Notes: a model not told the origin generated them from the sequence alone. 64,000 nucleotides of DNA from Pseudomonas sp. P5_109 (GCF_034009455.1 NZ_CP125380.1:6230501-6294500); one strand, 5' to 3'. Shown: positions 33,784 through 44,639, counted from the stretch's first letter. Translations and numbers: made by a program.

Positions 33784-35238
33784 TTAGACTTCGTTAAGCT
33801 GTACGTTGAGCAGCTTTGCGATTGCTTCTCCATACGCCGGGTCCGCCTTGAAGAAATGCTGCAACTGGCGATCAACCACGTCACTCGACACACCCGCCAT
33901 CGCACCAGCGATGTTGCTGACCAGCAATGATTTCTGCTCTGCAGACATCAAGCGGAACAATGCGCCTGCGTGACTGTAGTAGTCGGTATCTTCGCGGTGA
34001 TCATAACGATCGGCTGCACCGCTCAGGGCCAATGCCGGCTCTGCATAACGAGGCGCCTGCTTCGGCGACTCGACGTAGCTGTTTGGCTCGTAGTTCGGCG
34101 CCGCACCGCCATTGCTGCCAAAAGCCATTGAGCCGTCGCGCTGGTAGGTGTTGACCGGGCTGCGCGGAGCATTGACTGGCAGTTGTTGGTGATTGGTGCC
34201 GACACGGTAGCGGTGCGCGTCCGCATAGGCGAACACCCGGCCTTGCAGCATACGATCCGGCGAGAGGCCAACGCCTGGCACCATGTTGCTGGGACCGAAC
34301 GCCGCCTGCTCGACTTCCGCAAAGTAATTCTGCGGATTGCGATTGAGCTCCAGTTCGCCCACTTCAATCAGTGGAAACTCTTTCTGCGACCAGGTTTTGG
34401 TCACATCAAACGGGTTCTCGTAATGCGCTGCCGCCTGAGCCTCGGTCATGATCTGAATGCACACGCGCCATTTCGGGAAATCGCCGCGTTCGATGGCATT
34501 GAACAAGTCACGCTGGGCGTAATCCGGATCGGCACCCGCCAGGCGCGCAGCCTCGGCAGGAGCAAGGTTCTTGATCCCCTGCTTGGTCTTGTAGTGCCAC
34601 TTCACCCAGTGACGCTCACCTTGAGCGTTGATAAGACTGTAAGTGTGGCTACCAAAGCCGTGCATATGACGGTAGCCGTCAGGGATACCCCGGTCGGAGA
34701 ACAGGATGGTGACCTGATGCAGCGCCTCGGGCGAATGCGACCAGAAGTCCCACATCATCTGGGCACTCTTGAGGTTGCTTTGCGGCAAGCGCTTCTGGGT
34801 GTGGATAAAGTCTGGAAACTTCAGTGGATCGCGAATGAAGAACACCGGGGTGTTGTTGCCGACGATGTCCCAGTTGCCTTCCTCGGTGTAAAACTTCAGG
34901 GCAAAGCCACGCGGATCACGCTCGGTATCGGCCGAACCACGCTCACCACCCACGGTGGAAAACCGCAGGAACGTCGGAGTTTGCTTGCCAACCGCTTCGA
35001 ACAGCTTGGCACTGGTGTATTGGCTGATATCGCTGGTCACGGTAAACGTACCGTAGGCACCCGAGCCTTTGGCGTGTACACGGCGCTCAGGGATGTTTTC
35101 ACGGTTGAAGTGGGCAAGCTTCTCGATCAGGTGGAAGTCGTCGAGCAGCAGCGGGCCACGAGGGCCGGCGGAACGGGAATTCTGGTTATCGGCAACAGGA
35201 GCGCCACTGGCGGTTGTAAGCGTTGTGTTTTGGCTCAT
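33784..35238 (-). CDS. katA: monofunctional haem catalase KatA
   Basis: The 484-residue enzyme splits hydrogen peroxide. The catalytic histidine is H55 in [13 protein letters not shown], the asparagine is N128 in [12 protein letters not shown], and the haem-ligating tyrosine lies in [14 protein letters not shown] near residue 338. Length fits small-subunit (clade 3) catalases such as P. aeruginosa KatA. GGAAGGA stands before the ATG. In the 239-bp upstream gap one half of an OxyR-like site (TTAG-N7-CTAT, 35343-35357 on the minus strand) is present, but the second half is not convincing. Confidence 0.96.
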   Translation of the reverse strand: MSQNTTLTTASGAPVADNQNSRSAGPRGPLLLDDFHLIEKLAHFNRENIPERRVHAKGSGAYGTFTVTSDISQYTSAKLFEAVGKQTPTFLRFSTVGGERGSADTERDPRGFALKFYTEEGNWDIVGNNTPVFFIRDPLKFPDFIHTQKRLPQSNLKSAQMMWDFWSHSPEALHQVTILFSDRGIPDGYRHMHGFGSHTYSLINAQGERHWVKWHYKTKQGIKNLAPAEAARLAGADPDYAQRDLFNAIERGDFPKWRVCIQIMTEAQAAAHYENPFDVTKTWSQKEFPLIEVGELELNRNPQNYFAEVEQAAFGPSNMVPGVGLSPDRMLQGRVFAYADAHRYRVGTNHQQLPVNAPRSPVNTYQRDGSMAFGSNGGAAPNYEPNSYVESPKQAPRYAEPALALSGAADRYDHREDTDYYSHAGALFRLMSAEQKSLLVSNIAGAMAGVSSDVVDRQLQHFFKADPAYGEAIAKLLNVQLNEV

Positions 35239-35432
35239 GCGAAATTCCTTCCTCTGTCGGTCTTTAACTGCCGGCTAATCGGCTGAGAAGGAGTATTGAT
35301 CATCAATATGACAGCTACAAATTCATTAACTTGCAGACATCGATAGAGAAATACTAATGATCATCCCCATCCCATACTGACAACGGGAAAGATTCGAGGA
35401 TTGTATGAACGGCGCGTTTTTCTTACAGGCAC

Positions 35433-35461
35433 AAAAAACCGGGCACTAGGCCCGGTTCCTT
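35433..35461 (-). terminator. terminator of the alpha operon (after rplQ)
   Basis: Stem AACCGGGC/GCCCGGTT with a five-base loop is followed by TTTTTTGTG on the minus strand, 20 bp after rplQ. It closes the ribosomal superoperon. Confidence 0.92.
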
Positions 35462-35477
35462 GTTTCAGACTGACGTC

Positions 35478-35864
35478 TTACTCGGCGGATACAGCTTCGC
35501 CAGCAGTAGCACGATCAACCAACTCGACGTACGCCATAGGCGCGTTGTCGCCAGCGCGGAAACCGCACTTGAGGATGCGCAGGTAGCCACCCTCACGGGT
35601 AGCGTAACGCTTGCCCAGGTCGTTGAAGAGCTTACCAACGATAGCTTTCGAACGAGTACGGTCGAAAGCCAGACGGCGGTTAGCAACGCTATCTATCTTG
35701 GCCAAAGTGATCAGCGGCTCAGCAACGCGACGCAGTTCTTTAGCTTTTGGCAGAGTAGTTTTGATCAGCTCGTGCTCGAACAGCGACACCGCCATGTTTT
35801 GGAACATGGCCTTGCGGTGCGAGCTGGTGCGGCTCAGGTGACGACCACTTTTACGATGACGCAT
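35478..35864 (-). CDS. rplQ: 50S ribosomal protein L17
   Basis: The 128-residue protein starts [20 protein letters not shown], the fixed L17 N-terminus, and carries [20 protein letters not shown]. It is the last gene of the alpha operon (rpsM-rpsK-rpsD-rpoA-rplQ) and lies 42 bp after rpoA. Confidence 0.98.
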   Translation of the reverse strand: MRHRKSGRHLSRTSSHRKAMFQNMAVSLFEHELIKTTLPKAKELRRVAEPLITLAKIDSVANRRLAFDRTRSKAIVGKLFNDLGKRYATREGGYLRILKCGFRAGDNAPMAYVELVDRATAGEAVSAE

Positions 35865-35906
35865 GGTTCATTCCTTACCAAACACTACGTTCGGTGATTA
35901 CGACGA

Positions 35907-36908
35907 TCAGGCAGTCGCCTTGTCGTCCTTCTTAAGACTTGCAGGCGGCCAGTTGTCGAGGCGCATGCCGAGGGACAGACCGCGGGAGGCCAGAACGTCC
36001 TTGATTTCAGTCAAGGATTTCTTGCCCAGGTTCGGAGTCTTCAACAGTTCCACTTCGGTACGCTGAATCAGGTCACCGATGTAGTAAATGTTTTCCGCCT
36101 TAAGGCAGTTAGCCGAACGTACAGTCAGTTCCAGATCGTCAACCGGGCGAAGCAGGATCGGATCGATCTCGTCTTCCTGCTCGACAACCACTGGCTCACT
36201 GTCACCTTTGAGGTCGACGAACGCAGCCAACTGCTGTTGCAGGATGGTTGCAGCGCGGCGAATAGCCTCTTCAGGATCCAGAGTACCGTTGGTTTCCAGA
36301 TCAATAACCAGCTTGTCCAGGTTAGTACGCTGCTCGACACGGGCGTTTTCCACCACGTATGCGATACGGCGAACCGGGCTGAACGAAGAGTCAAGCTGCA
36401 AGCGACCGATGCTGCGGCTTTCGTCTTCATCGCTCTGACGCGAGTCTGCCGGTTCATAACCACGACCACGAGCTACTACGAGCTTCATGTTCAGGGCGCC
36501 GTTAGACGCCAGGTTAGCGATTACGTGATCGGGATTAACGATCTCGACATCATGATCCAGCTGAATATCGGCAGCGGTAACCACCCCCGAACCCTTCTTC
36601 GACAAGGTCAGCGTAACTTCGTCACGACCGTGCAGCTTGATAGCCAGACCTTTAAGGTTCAACAGGATTTCAATTACGTCTTCCTGTACACCTTCGATGG
36701 CGCTGTACTCGTGGAGCACACCGTCAATCTCGGCCTCGACTACTGCACAGCCGGGCATTGAGGACAACAGGATGCGGCGCAGCGCGTTGCCCAGGGTATG
36801 GCCGAAACCACGCTCGAGAGGCTCGAGAGTGATCTTGGCGCGGGTTGGACTGACAACCTGCACATCAATGTGGCGGGGTGTCAGGAACTCATTTACCGAA
36901 ATCTGCAT
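35907..36908 (-). CDS. rpoA: RNA polymerase alpha subunit
   Basis: The 333-residue subunit has the assembly domain in residues 1-235 ([23 protein letters not shown] near 32-54 is the dimer interface) and, after an acidic linker, the C-terminal domain that contacts UP elements and activators ([14 protein letters not shown]... [11 protein letters not shown], about 260-310). Length is slightly above E. coli's 329. Confidence 0.98.
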   Translation of the reverse strand: MQISVNEFLTPRHIDVQVVSPTRAKITLEPLERGFGHTLGNALRRILLSSMPGCAVVEAEIDGVLHEYSAIEGVQEDVIEILLNLKGLAIKLHGRDEVTLTLSKKGSGVVTAADIQLDHDVEIVNPDHVIANLASNGALNMKLVVARGRGYEPADSRQSDEDESRSIGRLQLDSSFSPVRRIAYVVENARVEQRTNLDKLVIDLETNGTLDPEEAIRRAATILQQQLAAFVDLKGDSEPVVVEQEDEIDPILLRPVDDLELTVRSANCLKAENIYYIGDLIQRTEVELLKTPNLGKKSLTEIKDVLASRGLSLGMRLDNWPPASLKKDDKATA

Positions 36909-36930
36909 GGATGCACCTATTTTCTAGCCC

Positions 36931-37551
36931 TTACTTGGAGTAGAGCTCGACAATCAGGCTTTCGTTGATGTCGGCGGACAGATCACTGCGAGCTGGAACG
37001 TTCTTGAAAACGCCCGACTTCTTCTCAGTGTCTACTTCTACCCATTCTACGCGGCCACGTTGGGCACACAGATCGAGAGCTTGGACAATGCGAAGTTGAT
37101 TTTTTGCTTTCTCGCGAACAGCAACCACGTCACCAGCACGAACCTGGTAGGACGGAACGTTAACGGTCTGACCGTTTACGCTGATCGACTTGTGCGATAC
37201 CAGCTGACGGGATTCGGCACGAGTCGAACCAAAGCCCATACGGTATACAACGTTGTCCAGACGGCATTCGAGCAGTTGCAGCAGGTTCTCACCGGTTGCA
37301 CCTTTCTTGCCAGCAGCTTCTTTGTAGTAGCCGCTGAATTGACGCTCGAGAACGCCGTAGATACGACGGACCTTCTGCTTTTCACGCAGTTGGGTGCCGT
37401 AGTCGGACTGGCGACCGCGGCGTTGGCCGTGGATACCAGGTGCTGCTTCAATGTTGCACTTCGATTCGATCGCGCGCACGCCGCTCTTCAGGAAGAGATC
37501 GGTGCCTTCGCGACGAGCGAGTTTGCATTTTGGACCAATGTAACGAGCCAT
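36931..37551 (-). CDS. rpsD: 30S ribosomal protein S4
   Basis: The 206-residue primary 16S rRNA-binding protein has an S4 RNA-binding domain at about 95-160 ([20 protein letters not shown]). In E. coli S4 represses the alpha operon by binding its leader near rpsM; whether that holds here cannot be read from the sequence. Confidence 0.98.
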   Translation of the reverse strand: MARYIGPKCKLARREGTDLFLKSGVRAIESKCNIEAAPGIHGQRRGRQSDYGTQLREKQKVRRIYGVLERQFSGYYKEAAGKKGATGENLLQLLECRLDNVVYRMGFGSTRAESRQLVSHKSISVNGQTVNVPSYQVRAGDVVAVREKAKNQLRIVQALDLCAQRGRVEWVEVDTEKKSGVFKNVPARSDLSADINESLIVELYSK

Positions 37552-37569
37552 TCTTTACAATCTCCTGGA

Positions 37570-37959
37570 TTACACGCGGCGCTTCTTCGGCGGACGGCAC
37601 CCGTTGTGCGGGATTGGCGTCACGTCGGTGATGCTGGCGATCTTGTAGCCACAGCCGTTCAAAGCGCGGACTGCGGATTCACGACCTGGACCTGGACCTT
37701 TGACATTGACGTCGAGGTTTTTCAGGCCGTATTCCAGCGCAGCTTGACCAGCACGTTCAGCAGCTACTTGAGCAGCAAACGGGGTGGACTTGCGGGAACC
37801 GCGGAAACCCGAACCACCGGAGGTAGCCCAGGAAAGAGCGTTACCTTGACGGTCGGTAATGGTCACGATGGTGTTGTTAAAAGATGCATGGATGTGGGCG
37901 ATGCCATCAACCACTGTCTTTTTAACTTTTTTACGAGGACGAGCAGCAGGTTTTGCCAT
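37570..37959 (-). CDS. rpsK: 30S ribosomal protein S11
   Basis: The 129-residue protein has the S11 pattern [20 protein letters not shown] and the C-terminal [12 protein letters not shown]. It lies between rpsM and rpsD in the alpha operon. Confidence 0.98.
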   Translation of the reverse strand: MAKPAARPRKKVKKTVVDGIAHIHASFNNTIVTITDRQGNALSWATSGGSGFRGSRKSTPFAAQVAAERAGQAALEYGLKNLDVNVKGPGPGRESAVRALNGCGYKIASITDVTPIPHNGCRPPKKRRV

Positions 37960-37989
37960 GATTAAATTCCTGTCGATTCGCTGGGGCGA

Positions 37990-38346
37990 TTACTTGCGGA
38001 TCGGCTTACGCGGACCTTTACGGGTACGCGCGTTGGTCTTGGTACGCTGACCGCGTACTGGAAGACCGCGACGATGACGCAGACCGCGATAGCAACCGAG
38101 GTCCATCAAGCGCTTGATTTTCATGTTGATTTCGCGACGCAGGTCACCTTCAGTGGTGAACTTCGCCACTTCGCCACGCAGCTGTTCAATTTGCTCGTCG
38201 CTCAGATCTTTGATCTTTGCTGCTGGGTTTACCCCAGTCTCTGCACAAATTTTCTGTGCAGTAGTGCGACCAACACCATAGATGTAGGTCAGCGAGATAA
38301 CAGTATGCTTGTTATCTGGAATGTTAACGCCTGCAATACGGGCCAT
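37990..38346 (-). CDS. rpsM: 30S ribosomal protein S13
   Basis: The 118-residue protein begins [20 protein letters not shown], has the [11 protein letters not shown] helix-hairpin-helix and ends in the basic tail [16 protein letters not shown] that reaches the decoding centre. First gene of the alpha operon; its promoter lies 60-88 bp upstream. Confidence 0.98.
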   Translation of the reverse strand: MARIAGVNIPDNKHTVISLTYIYGVGRTTAQKICAETGVNPAAKIKDLSDEQIEQLRGEVAKFTTEGDLRREINMKIKRLMDLGCYRGLRHRRGLPVRGQRTKTNARTRKGPRKPIRK

Positions 38347-38405
38347 TCAGTGGGACTCCAATTGACAGCTACCTACGCCCCGGAAGCCAAGAAATAGGGC
38401 GCGAG

Positions 38406-38434
38406 ATAATATCGCTGTAATAACAAATAATCAA
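38406..38434 (-). promoter_or_regulatory. sigma70 promoter of the alpha operon
   Basis: On the minus strand TTGATT (38434-38429) and TATTAT (38411-38406) are exactly 17 bp apart, ahead of rpsM. The -35 hexamer directly follows the hairpin at 38435-38458, so termination after rpmJ and initiation for rpsM share the same bases. Confidence 0.8.
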
Positions 38435-38458
38435 CCCGGCAGCGCACTAGCTGCCGGG
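38430..38458 (-). terminator. hairpin after rpmJ, partial terminator abutting the alpha promoter
   Basis: Stem CCCGGCAG/CTGCCGGG with an eight-base loop is followed on the minus strand by TTGATTATTTG. The tail is only moderately T-rich and is itself the -35 region, so read-through is likely. Confidence 0.7.
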
Positions 38459-38476
38459 CTTGAAGCACAATCACAC

Positions 38477-38593
38477 TCAGCCTTGGCGCTGTTTGTGACG
38501 CGGTTCCGCGCTGCAAATTACTCGAACAACACCTTCGCGGCGAATAATCTTGCAGTTACGGCACAGCTTTTTCACCGATGCACGAACTTTCAT
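38477..38593 (-). CDS. rpmJ: 50S ribosomal protein L36
   Basis: This 38-residue protein ([15 protein letters not shown] at the start, PRHKQRQG at the end) has the zinc ligands C11, C14, C27 and H33, so it is the zinc-binding form. It is the last gene of the spc operon, 24 bp after secY. Confidence 0.97.
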
Positions 38594-38617
38594 CACCAAC
38601 TCCTCGAACCTTATGGG

Positions 38618-39946
38618 TCAGCGCAGCATGCCGCTGCCGTAACCCTTCAGGTTGGCTTTCTTCATCAGGGATTCGTACTGGTGCGAAACGAGGTGCGATT
38701 GTACTTGGGACATGAAGTCCATCACAACCACGACGACGATCAGCAACGAGGTCCCGCCAAGGTAGAACGGTACGTTGGCTGCAACCACCAGGAACTGGGG
38801 CAACAGGCAGACGGCCGTCATGTAAAGAGCACCGAACATGGTCAAGCGAGTCAGAACGCCATCAATGTAGCGCGCAGACTGCTCACCTGGACGGATGCCC
38901 GGAATAAAGGCACCGGACTTCTTCAGGTTTTCCGCTACGTCTTTCGGATTGAACATCAACGCCGTATAGAAGAAGCAGAAGAAAATAATCCCTGCACTAA
39001 ACAGCAGAATATTCAACGGCTGACCAGGAGCGATCGACTGCGAGATGTCCTGCAACCAGCCCATACCTTCAGACTGACCGAACCAGGCACCCAACGAAGC
39101 CGGGAACAGCAAAATGCTGCTCGCGAAAATAGCCGGAATAACACCAGCCATGTTCACCTTCAGCGGCAAGTGGCTTGTCTGCGCAGCAAAGACCTTGCGG
39201 CCCTGCTGACGCTTGGCGTAGTGAACAGCAATACGACGCTGACCACGCTCAATGAACACCACGAAACCGATAATCGCTACTGCCAGCAAACCGATGGCAA
39301 CCAGGGCGAAGATGTTGATATCACCCTGACGTGCAGACTCGAAAGACTGCCCGATCGCTCTCGGAAGACCGGCGACGATACCCGAAAAAATCAACATCGA
39401 GATACCGTTGCCAACACCACGCTCAGTAATCTGCTCACCCAGCCACATCATGAACATCGCACCAGCCACAAAAGTGGATACCGCGACGAAATGGAAGCCA
39501 AAGTCACCAGTGAACGCAACGCCCTGCCCCGCCAGACCAATGGACATGCCAATGGCCTGGACGAGAGCGAGAACGACAGTGCCGTAGCGGGTGTACTGGC
39601 TGATCTTGCGACGGCCAGCTTCACCTTCCTTCTTCAACTGCTCCAGCTGCGGGCTGACGGCGGTCATCAGTTGCATGATGATCGATGCCGAGATGTACGG
39701 CATGATCCCCAGTGCAAAGATGCTCATCCGTTCCAGCGCGCCGCCGGAAAACATGTTGAACAAGCTAAGAATGGTCCCCTCATTCTGTCGAAACAGGTCC
39801 GCGAGTCGGTCCGGGTTGATACCTGGAACCGGGATGTGTGCGCCTATTCGGTAGACGATAATCGCCAGGAACAGAAAACGCAGACGAGCCCAGAGTTCAG
39901 ACATACCGCCTTTGCCGAGCGCAGAGAGAGCACCTTGCTTAGCCAT
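38618..39946 (-). CDS. secY: protein translocase subunit SecY
   Basis: The 442-residue channel protein of the Sec translocon has ten membrane segments. [21 protein letters not shown] (split here: [13 protein letters not shown] then IMPYISAS) marks the second segment and the GYGSGMLR end is the cytoplasmic tail. Its start directly abuts the stop codon of rplO without any spacer bases. Confidence 0.98.
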   Translation of the reverse strand: MAKQGALSALGKGGMSELWARLRFLFLAIIVYRIGAHIPVPGINPDRLADLFRQNEGTILSLFNMFSGGALERMSIFALGIMPYISASIIMQLMTAVSPQLEQLKKEGEAGRRKISQYTRYGTVVLALVQAIGMSIGLAGQGVAFTGDFGFHFVAVSTFVAGAMFMMWLGEQITERGVGNGISMLIFSGIVAGLPRAIGQSFESARQGDINIFALVAIGLLAVAIIGFVVFIERGQRRIAVHYAKRQQGRKVFAAQTSHLPLKVNMAGVIPAIFASSILLFPASLGAWFGQSEGMGWLQDISQSIAPGQPLNILLFSAGIIFFCFFYTALMFNPKDVAENLKKSGAFIPGIRPGEQSARYIDGVLTRLTMFGALYMTAVCLLPQFLVVAANVPFYLGGTSLLIVVVVVMDFMSQVQSHLVSHQYESLMKKANLKGYGSGMLR

Positions 39947-40384
39947 TTATTCCTCGAACTTGCCGCCAGCTGCTTCGATAGCCGCACGCGCACCTTTGGT
40001 GGCGCCGATTCCCTTGCCGATAGTGACAGCGCGAGTCACTTCACCGGACAGCATGATTTTCACACGCTGTACGTTGACGTTGATCACGTTGGCATCTTTC
40101 AGGGACTGCACGGTGACGATGTCGCCTTCCACTTTAGCCAGCTCGGACAGACGCACTTCTGCGCGATCCATGGCCTTCAGGGAAACGAAACCGAACTTCG
40201 GCAGGCGACGATGCAGCGGCTGTTGACCGCCTTCAAAGCCTGGAGCAATGGTGCCACCGGAGCGGGAGGTCTGACCTTTGTGACCACGGCCACCAGTCTT
40301 ACCCAAACCGCTACCGATACCACGGCCCGGACGATGCTTTTCGCGACGGGAACCCGGCGCTGGACTCAGATCATTGAGTTTCAT
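39947..40384 (-). CDS. rplO: 50S ribosomal protein L15
   Basis: The 145-residue protein has the glycine-rich N-terminal extension with [19 protein letters not shown] (about 21-39) that threads into the large subunit, and [17 protein letters not shown]. It lies between rpmD and secY in the spc operon. Confidence 0.98.
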   Translation of the reverse strand: MKLNDLSPAPGSRREKHRPGRGIGSGLGKTGGRGHKGQTSRSGGTIAPGFEGGQQPLHRRLPKFGFVSLKAMDRAEVRLSELAKVEGDIVTVQSLKDANVINVNVQRVKIMLSGEVTRAVTIGKGIGATKGARAAIEAAGGKFEE

Positions 40385-40387
40385 CGA

Positions 40388-40564
40388 TTAACCCTCGACA
40401 CGCAGCATGTAGTAAGCCTTGTTGATCATCCCGCGATTCTCGGGAGTATCCTGGACTTCTACAGTGTGACCGATGCGACGCAGACCCAGACCCTTAACGC
40501 ACAGTTTGTGGTTAGGGATGCGGCCGGTCATGCTTTTGATCAGCGTTACTTTTACGGTAGCCAT
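40388..40564 (-). CDS. rpmD: 50S ribosomal protein L30
   Basis: The 58-residue protein reads [20 protein letters not shown] at the start, [13 protein letters not shown] in the middle and YYMLRVEG at the end, the usual L30 pattern and length. It sits two bases after rpsE and three before rplO. Confidence 0.97.
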
Positions 40565-40566
40565 GA

Positions 40567-41067
40567 TCAGAAGATCTCCTTGACGCTTTTGCCACGCTTG
40601 GCGGCAATGGATTCAGGAGACTGCATTGCTTTCAAACCCTTGAAAGTGGCGTGAACCACGTTTACCGGGTTAGTCGAGCCGTAGCACTTGGCCAGAACGT
40701 TCTGAACGCCAGCAACTTCGAGGACAGCACGCATAGCGCCGCCAGCGATGATACCGGTACCTTCAGAAGCAGGCTGCATGTACACCTTCGAAGCGCCGTG
40801 AGCGGACTTCATTGCGTACTGCAGAGTGGTGCCGTTCAGATCAACCTGGATCATGTTGCGGCGAGCAGCTTCCATTGCCTTCTGGATCGCAGCAGGCACT
40901 TCACGCGACTTGCCACGGCCGAAGCCAACACGGCCTTTACCATCACCAACCACGGTCAACGCGGTGAAAGTGAAGATACGGCCGCCTTTAACGGTTTTGG
41001 CTACGCGGTTAACTTGAACCAGCTTCTCGATGTAGCCTTCGTCGCGCTTTTGGTCGTTATTTGACAT
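40567..41067 (-). CDS. rpsE: 30S ribosomal protein S5
   Basis: The 166-residue protein has the S5 double-stranded RNA-binding-like domain ([20 protein letters not shown] at about 12-31, [20 protein letters not shown] at about 46-65). Residues around 20-30, where spectinomycin-resistance changes occur, look wild type. Confidence 0.98.
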
Positions 41068-41070
41068 AAC

Positions 41071-41421
41071 TTAGAACTCCAGCCCAGCTTCACGAGCAGC
41101 ATCAGCCAGCGCTTTAACGCGGCCGTGGTACTTGAAGCCAGAGCGGTCGAAAGCCACTTGCGAGACGCCAGCGGCCTTAGCACGCGTAGCGACCAGCTGG
41201 CCAACCTTAGTGGCCGCGTCGATGTTGCCGGTGGCACCATCACGCAGTTCTTTATCCAAAGTCGAGGCGCTTGCCAGGACTTTGTTGCCGTCGGCCGAAA
41301 TGACCTGGGCGTAGATGTGCTGCGAAGAGCGGAACACGCAGAGACGCACGACTTCGAGTTCGTGCATTTTCAGGCGTGCTTTGCGAGCGCGACGCAGTCG
41401 AGTAACTTTTTTGTCGGTCAT
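41071..41421 (-). CDS. rplR: 50S ribosomal protein L18
   Basis: The 116-residue 5S rRNA-binding protein shows [17 protein letters not shown] [16 protein letters not shown] and the C-terminal [20 protein letters not shown]. It is three bases upstream of rpsE. Confidence 0.98.
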   Translation of the reverse strand: MTDKKVTRLRRARKARLKMHELEVVRLCVFRSSQHIYAQVISADGNKVLASASTLDKELRDGATGNIDAATKVGQLVATRAKAAGVSQVAFDRSGFKYHGRVKALADAAREAGLEF

Positions 41422-41431
41422 TTGCTATGCC

Positions 41432-41965
41432 CTACTTCTTCTTGGCTTCTTTACGACGGACGACTTCGTCCGCGTAGCGCACACCTTTGCCTTTGTACGG
41501 CTCTGGTGGACGGAAGTCGCGGATCTCGGCGGCCACTTGACCTACCAGCTGCTTGTCGATGCCCTTGATCAGGATATCGGTCTGGCTAGGAGTCTCAGCG
41601 GTGATGCCTTCCGGCAGTTCGTAATCCACTGGGTGCGAGAAGCCAAGAGCCAGGTTCAGCACTGTGCCTTTTGCTTGCGCTTTGTAACCAACACCGACCA
41701 GCTGGAGCTTGCGCTCGAAGCCTTGGCTTACGCCTTGGACCATGTTGTTTACCAACGCACGAGTGGTACCAGCCATTGCGCGAGTCTGTTGATCGCCATT
41801 GCGAGCAGCGAAACGCAGCTCACCAGCTTCTTCAACGATCTCAACGGACGAATGGATGTTCAGTTCGAGAGTGCCCTTGGCACCCTTCACCGAAAGCTGT
41901 TGGCCTGCGAATTTTACTTCGACACCGGCTGGCAGCTTAACGGGGTTCTTAGCGACGCGAGACAT
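41432..41965 (-). CDS. rplF: 50S ribosomal protein L6
   Basis: The 177-residue protein has two related L6 folds and the C-terminal [20 protein letters not shown] (about 150-169) that binds 23S rRNA near the sarcin-ricin loop. Confidence 0.98.
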   Translation of the reverse strand: MSRVAKNPVKLPAGVEVKFAGQQLSVKGAKGTLELNIHSSVEIVEEAGELRFAARNGDQQTRAMAGTTRALVNNMVQGVSQGFERKLQLVGVGYKAQAKGTVLNLALGFSHPVDYELPEGITAETPSQTDILIKGIDKQLVGQVAAEIRDFRPPEPYKGKGVRYADEVVRRKEAKKK

Positions 41966-41977
41966 GCTTATCCCCCC

Positions 41978-42370
41978 TTAGAACACAGTGCAAAGAACTT
42001 CGCCGCCGACACCGGCAGCGCGCGCAGCACGATCAGTCATCACACCCTTGTTGGTGGAGACGATAGACACACCGAGACCGCCACGAACTTTTGGCAGATC
42101 ATCGACGGACTTGTACTGACGCAGGCCTGGACGGCTAACGCGCTTCACTTCTTCGATAACCGGACGGCCTTCGAAGTACTTCAGCTCGATGGACAGCAGA
42201 GGTTTGATTTCGCTGCTGATCTGATAACCCGCAATGTAACCTTCGTCCTTCAGGACTTTGGCAACAGCTACCTTCAACGTGGAAGATGGCATGCTTACGA
42301 CGGACTTTTCAGCCATCTGGGCATTACGGATACGAGTTAGCATGTCCGCTAACGGGTCCTGCATACTCAT
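41978..42370 (-). CDS. rpsH: 30S ribosomal protein S8
   Basis: The 130-residue protein starts [20 protein letters not shown] and ends with the [24 protein letters not shown] motif. In E. coli S8 represses the spc operon. Here rpsH is preceded by a 209-bp gap with its own promoter, unusual inside this otherwise tight operon. A second ATG two codons in is possible. Confidence 0.98.
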   Translation of the reverse strand: MSMQDPLADMLTRIRNAQMAEKSVVSMPSSTLKVAVAKVLKDEGYIAGYQISSEIKPLLSIELKYFEGRPVIEEVKRVSRPGLRQYKSVDDLPKVRGGLGVSIVSTNKGVMTDRAARAAGVGGEVLCTVF

Positions 42371-42468
42371 GGGCTAGACGCTCCTAATACAAAAAAATTA
42401 GCCTTGCGGCTATTACGTGTCGCCGAGAATCTCCGAGCATGAAAAACACGGGCTCAGGCGAGCCGGGT

Positions 42469-42497
42469 ATTCTAGACACACCCCAGAAATGAATCAA
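42469..42497 (-). promoter_or_regulatory. sigma70 promoter inside the spc operon, before rpsH
   Basis: On the minus strand TTGATT (42497-42492) and TAGAAT (42474-42469) are 17 bp apart. The -35 hexamer overlaps the right arm of the hairpin at 42493-42516. Transcripts from here would carry rpsH and the genes after it with a leader of about 90 bases. Confidence 0.78.
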
Positions 42498-42516
42498 GCC
42501 CCAAAAGGGGCTTGAT
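42493..42516 (-). terminator. perfect hairpin between rpsN and rpsH, possible attenuator
   Basis: A 10-bp stem ATCAAGCCCC/GGGGCTTGAT with a four-base UUUU loop on the minus strand is followed by TCATTTCT. The tail is too poor in T for a strong terminator. A partial terminator, RNase site or promoter-linked structure are the options. Confidence 0.65.
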
Positions 42517-42579
42517 CCAGATTCAAGGCCACCGGTGGTCAGGATCTTGCGATCCTGGACACCGAGACTTTGACAGTAC

Positions 42580-42885
42580 TTACCAGCTGGCTTTAACCAG
42601 ACCCGGTACGTCACCACGCATTGCAGCTTCACGCAGCTTGTTACGGCCGAGGCCGAACTTGCGGTAAACGCCGTGTGGACGACCGGTCAGGCGGCAGCGG
42701 TTACGCATGCGCGAAGCGCTTGCGTCACGTGGCTGCTTCTGCAGGGCTACTGTAGCTTCCCAACGCGCTTCTGGACTTGCGTTCAGATCAACGATGATAG
42801 CTTTCAGTGCTGCACGCTTCTTGGCGTACTTGGCAACCGTGAGCTGACGCTTCAGCTCGCGGTTTTTCATGCTCATCTTGGCCAT
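42580..42885 (-). CDS. rpsN: 30S ribosomal protein S14 (zinc-free form)
   Basis: The 101-residue protein begins [20 protein letters not shown] and ends [12 protein letters not shown]. It lacks the two CxxC pairs, so it is the long zinc-independent S14. The start at 42885 was chosen from the conserved N-terminus; the frame is open further upstream. Confidence 0.98.
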   Translation of the reverse strand: MAKMSMKNRELKRQLTVAKYAKKRAALKAIIVDLNASPEARWEATVALQKQPRDASASRMRNRCRLTGRPHGVYRKFGLGRNKLREAAMRGDVPGLVKASW

Positions 42886-42898
42886 GGTCCTACTCCAA

Positions 42899-43438
42899 TC
42901 AGTTGCGGAACGGGAATTTGAACGCACGCAGCAGAGCGCGGCCTTCATCATCGTTCTTGGCAGTGGTGGTCAGGGTGATGTCCAGACCGCGGAGAGCATC
43001 GATCTTGTCGTAGTCGATTTCCGGGAAGATGATCTGCTCTTTCACGCCCATGCTGTAGTTGCCACGACCATCGAAGGACTTGGCATTCAGGCCGCGGAAG
43101 TCGCGAACCCGAGGCAGGGAGATCGACAGCAGACGATCCAGGAACTCGTACATACGCTCACGGCGCAGGGTCACTTTGACGCCGATCGGCCAACCTTCAC
43201 GGACTTTAAAGCCAGCGATGGATTTGCGAGCGTAGGTCACAACGACTTTCTGGCCGGTGATCTTTTCCAGGTCAGCAACAGCGTGCTCGATGACTTTTTT
43301 GTCGCCGATCGCTTCGCCCAGACCCATGTTCAGGGTGATTTTGGTAACGCGCGGAACTTCCATCACGTTCGAAAGCTTAAGTTCTTCCTTAAGTTTCGGA
43401 GCAATTTCCTTCCGGTAAATCTCTTTTAGTCGTGCCAT
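42899..43438 (-). CDS. rplE: 50S ribosomal protein L5
   Basis: The 179-residue 5S rRNA-binding protein has [20 protein letters not shown] and [17 protein letters not shown] [20 protein letters not shown]. In E. coli the S8 operator lies at the start of this gene. Confidence 0.98.
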   Translation of the reverse strand: MARLKEIYRKEIAPKLKEELKLSNVMEVPRVTKITLNMGLGEAIGDKKVIEHAVADLEKITGQKVVVTYARKSIAGFKVREGWPIGVKVTLRRERMYEFLDRLLSISLPRVRDFRGLNAKSFDGRGNYSMGVKEQIIFPEIDYDKIDALRGLDITLTTTAKNDDEGRALLRAFKFPFRN

Positions 43439-43460
43439 GGTCTCATCTACCTAGCAGTGT

Positions 43461-43775
43461 TCAAGCATCAACCGCTTTTTGGGTCGACTTGAAGACACGA
43501 ATTTTCTTGCCGTCTTCTACTTTGAAACCAACGCGGTCAGCCTTGTTGGTTTCGCCGTTGAAAATGGCGACGTTAGAAGCATCCAGTGGAGCTTCTTTTT
43601 CGACGATACCGCCCTGCACGCCCGACATCGGGTTAGGCTTGGTATGACGCTTGACCAGGTTCAGACCACCAATAACCAGACGGTTGTTAGCGAGAACCTT
43701 AAGCACCTTACCGCGCTTACCTTTGTCTTTGCCGGCGATCACGATGATCTCGTCGTCACGACGAATCTTTTGCAT
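43461..43775 (-). CDS. rplX: 50S ribosomal protein L24
   Basis: The 104-residue assembly initiator has the KOW motif [17 protein letters not shown] near residues 11-27, followed by [15 protein letters not shown]. Confidence 0.98.
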   Translation of the reverse strand: MQKIRRDDEIIVIAGKDKGKRGKVLKVLANNRLVIGGLNLVKRHTKPNPMSGVQGGIVEKEAPLDASNVAIFNGETNKADRVGFKVEDGKKIRVFKSTQKAVDA

Positions 43776-43786
43776 GTCGGATCTCC

Positions 43787-44155
43787 TTACAGCACTTCTG
43801 GGGCGAGCGAGACGATCTTCATGAACTTCTCAGTACGGAGTTCACGGGTCACTGGCCCAAAGATACGGGTGCCGATCGGCTCTTGCTTGTTGTTCAGAAG
43901 AACAGCAGCGTTGCCATCAAAGCGGATAATGGAGCCATCAGCACGACGTACGCCGTGACGAGTGCGGACTACAACAGCAGTCATCACTTGGCCTTTTTTC
44001 ACTTTACCGCGAGGAATTGCTTCCTTCACGGTAACTTTGATGATGTCACCGATACCAGCGTAACGACGATGGGAGCCACCCAGCACCTTGATGCACATAA
44101 CGCGGCGAGCGCCGCTGTTATCGGCCACATCGAGCATGGATTGAGTCTGAATCAT
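43787..44155 (-). CDS. rplN: 50S ribosomal protein L14
   Basis: The 122-residue protein starts [20 protein letters not shown] and has [20 protein letters not shown], the typical L14 strands. It follows rpsQ after 23 bp, so no separate spc promoter of the E. coli kind fits here. Confidence 0.98.
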   Translation of the reverse strand: MIQTQSMLDVADNSGARRVMCIKVLGGSHRRYAGIGDIIKVTVKEAIPRGKVKKGQVMTAVVVRTRHGVRRADGSIIRFDGNAAVLLNNKQEPIGTRIFGPVTRELRTEKFMKIVSLAPEVL

Positions 44156-44178
44156 ATAATTTCTCCGACCCCTAGTCC

Positions 44179-44445
44179 TTAGACTTCCACAGCGCGTTCG
44201 AGAACATCAACCAGCGCCCAAGACTTGGTCTTGGCCAAAGGACGAGTTTCACGAATAGTGACTTTGTCGCCGATGTGGCACTGATTGGTTTCGTCGTGCG
44301 CGTGCAGCTTAGTCGAACGCTTAACGTATTTACCGTAGATCGGGTGCTTAACGCGACGCTCGATCAGAACGGTGATGGTTTTGTCCATCTTGTCGCTGAC
44401 AACACGGCCAGTCAGCGTACGGACAGTTTTTTCGGCTTCAGCCAT
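44179..44445 (-). CDS. rpsQ: 30S ribosomal protein S17
   Basis: The 88-residue protein shows [20 protein letters not shown] and [16 protein letters not shown], the OB-fold of S17. It is two bases after rpmC. Confidence 0.98.
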   Translation of the reverse strand: MAEAEKTVRTLTGRVVSDKMDKTITVLIERRVKHPIYGKYVKRSTKLHAHDETNQCHIGDKVTIRETRPLAKTKSWALVDVLERAVEV

Positions 44446-44447
44446 GA

Positions 44448-44639
44448 TTACTTACCTGCCTGCTGGTTGAGCACAGTCTTCACGCGAGCGATGTCACGCT
44501 TAACTTGCGAGAGCAGATGAGACTGCCCCAACTGGCCAGTTGCTTTCTGCATACGCAGATTGAACTGGTCGCGCAGCAAGCCGAGCAGTTGCTCGTTCAG
44601 CTGCTGTGCGGATTTTTCACGAAGTTCATTCGCTTTCAT
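44448..44639 (-). CDS. rpmC: 50S ribosomal protein L29
   Basis: The 63-residue protein ([18 protein letters not shown] start) is a two-helix hairpin near the exit tunnel. The ATG shares one base with the rplP stop codon (TGATG); a GTG one codon earlier inside rplP is a less likely start. Confidence 0.97.

Noticed and set aside
35298..35309. TTGATGATCAA palindrome before katA as an Anr box
   Set aside because: The spacer between the half-sites is one base, not four.
35239..35400. Full OxyR site before katA
   Set aside because: One half (TTAG-N7-CTAT on the minus strand at 35343-35357) is present, but the second half is missing, so it is only noted under katA.
38483..40654. 723-codon plus-strand frame over secY, rplO, rpmD and rpsE
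   Set aside because: It is antisense to four certain genes and has low-complexity polar composition.
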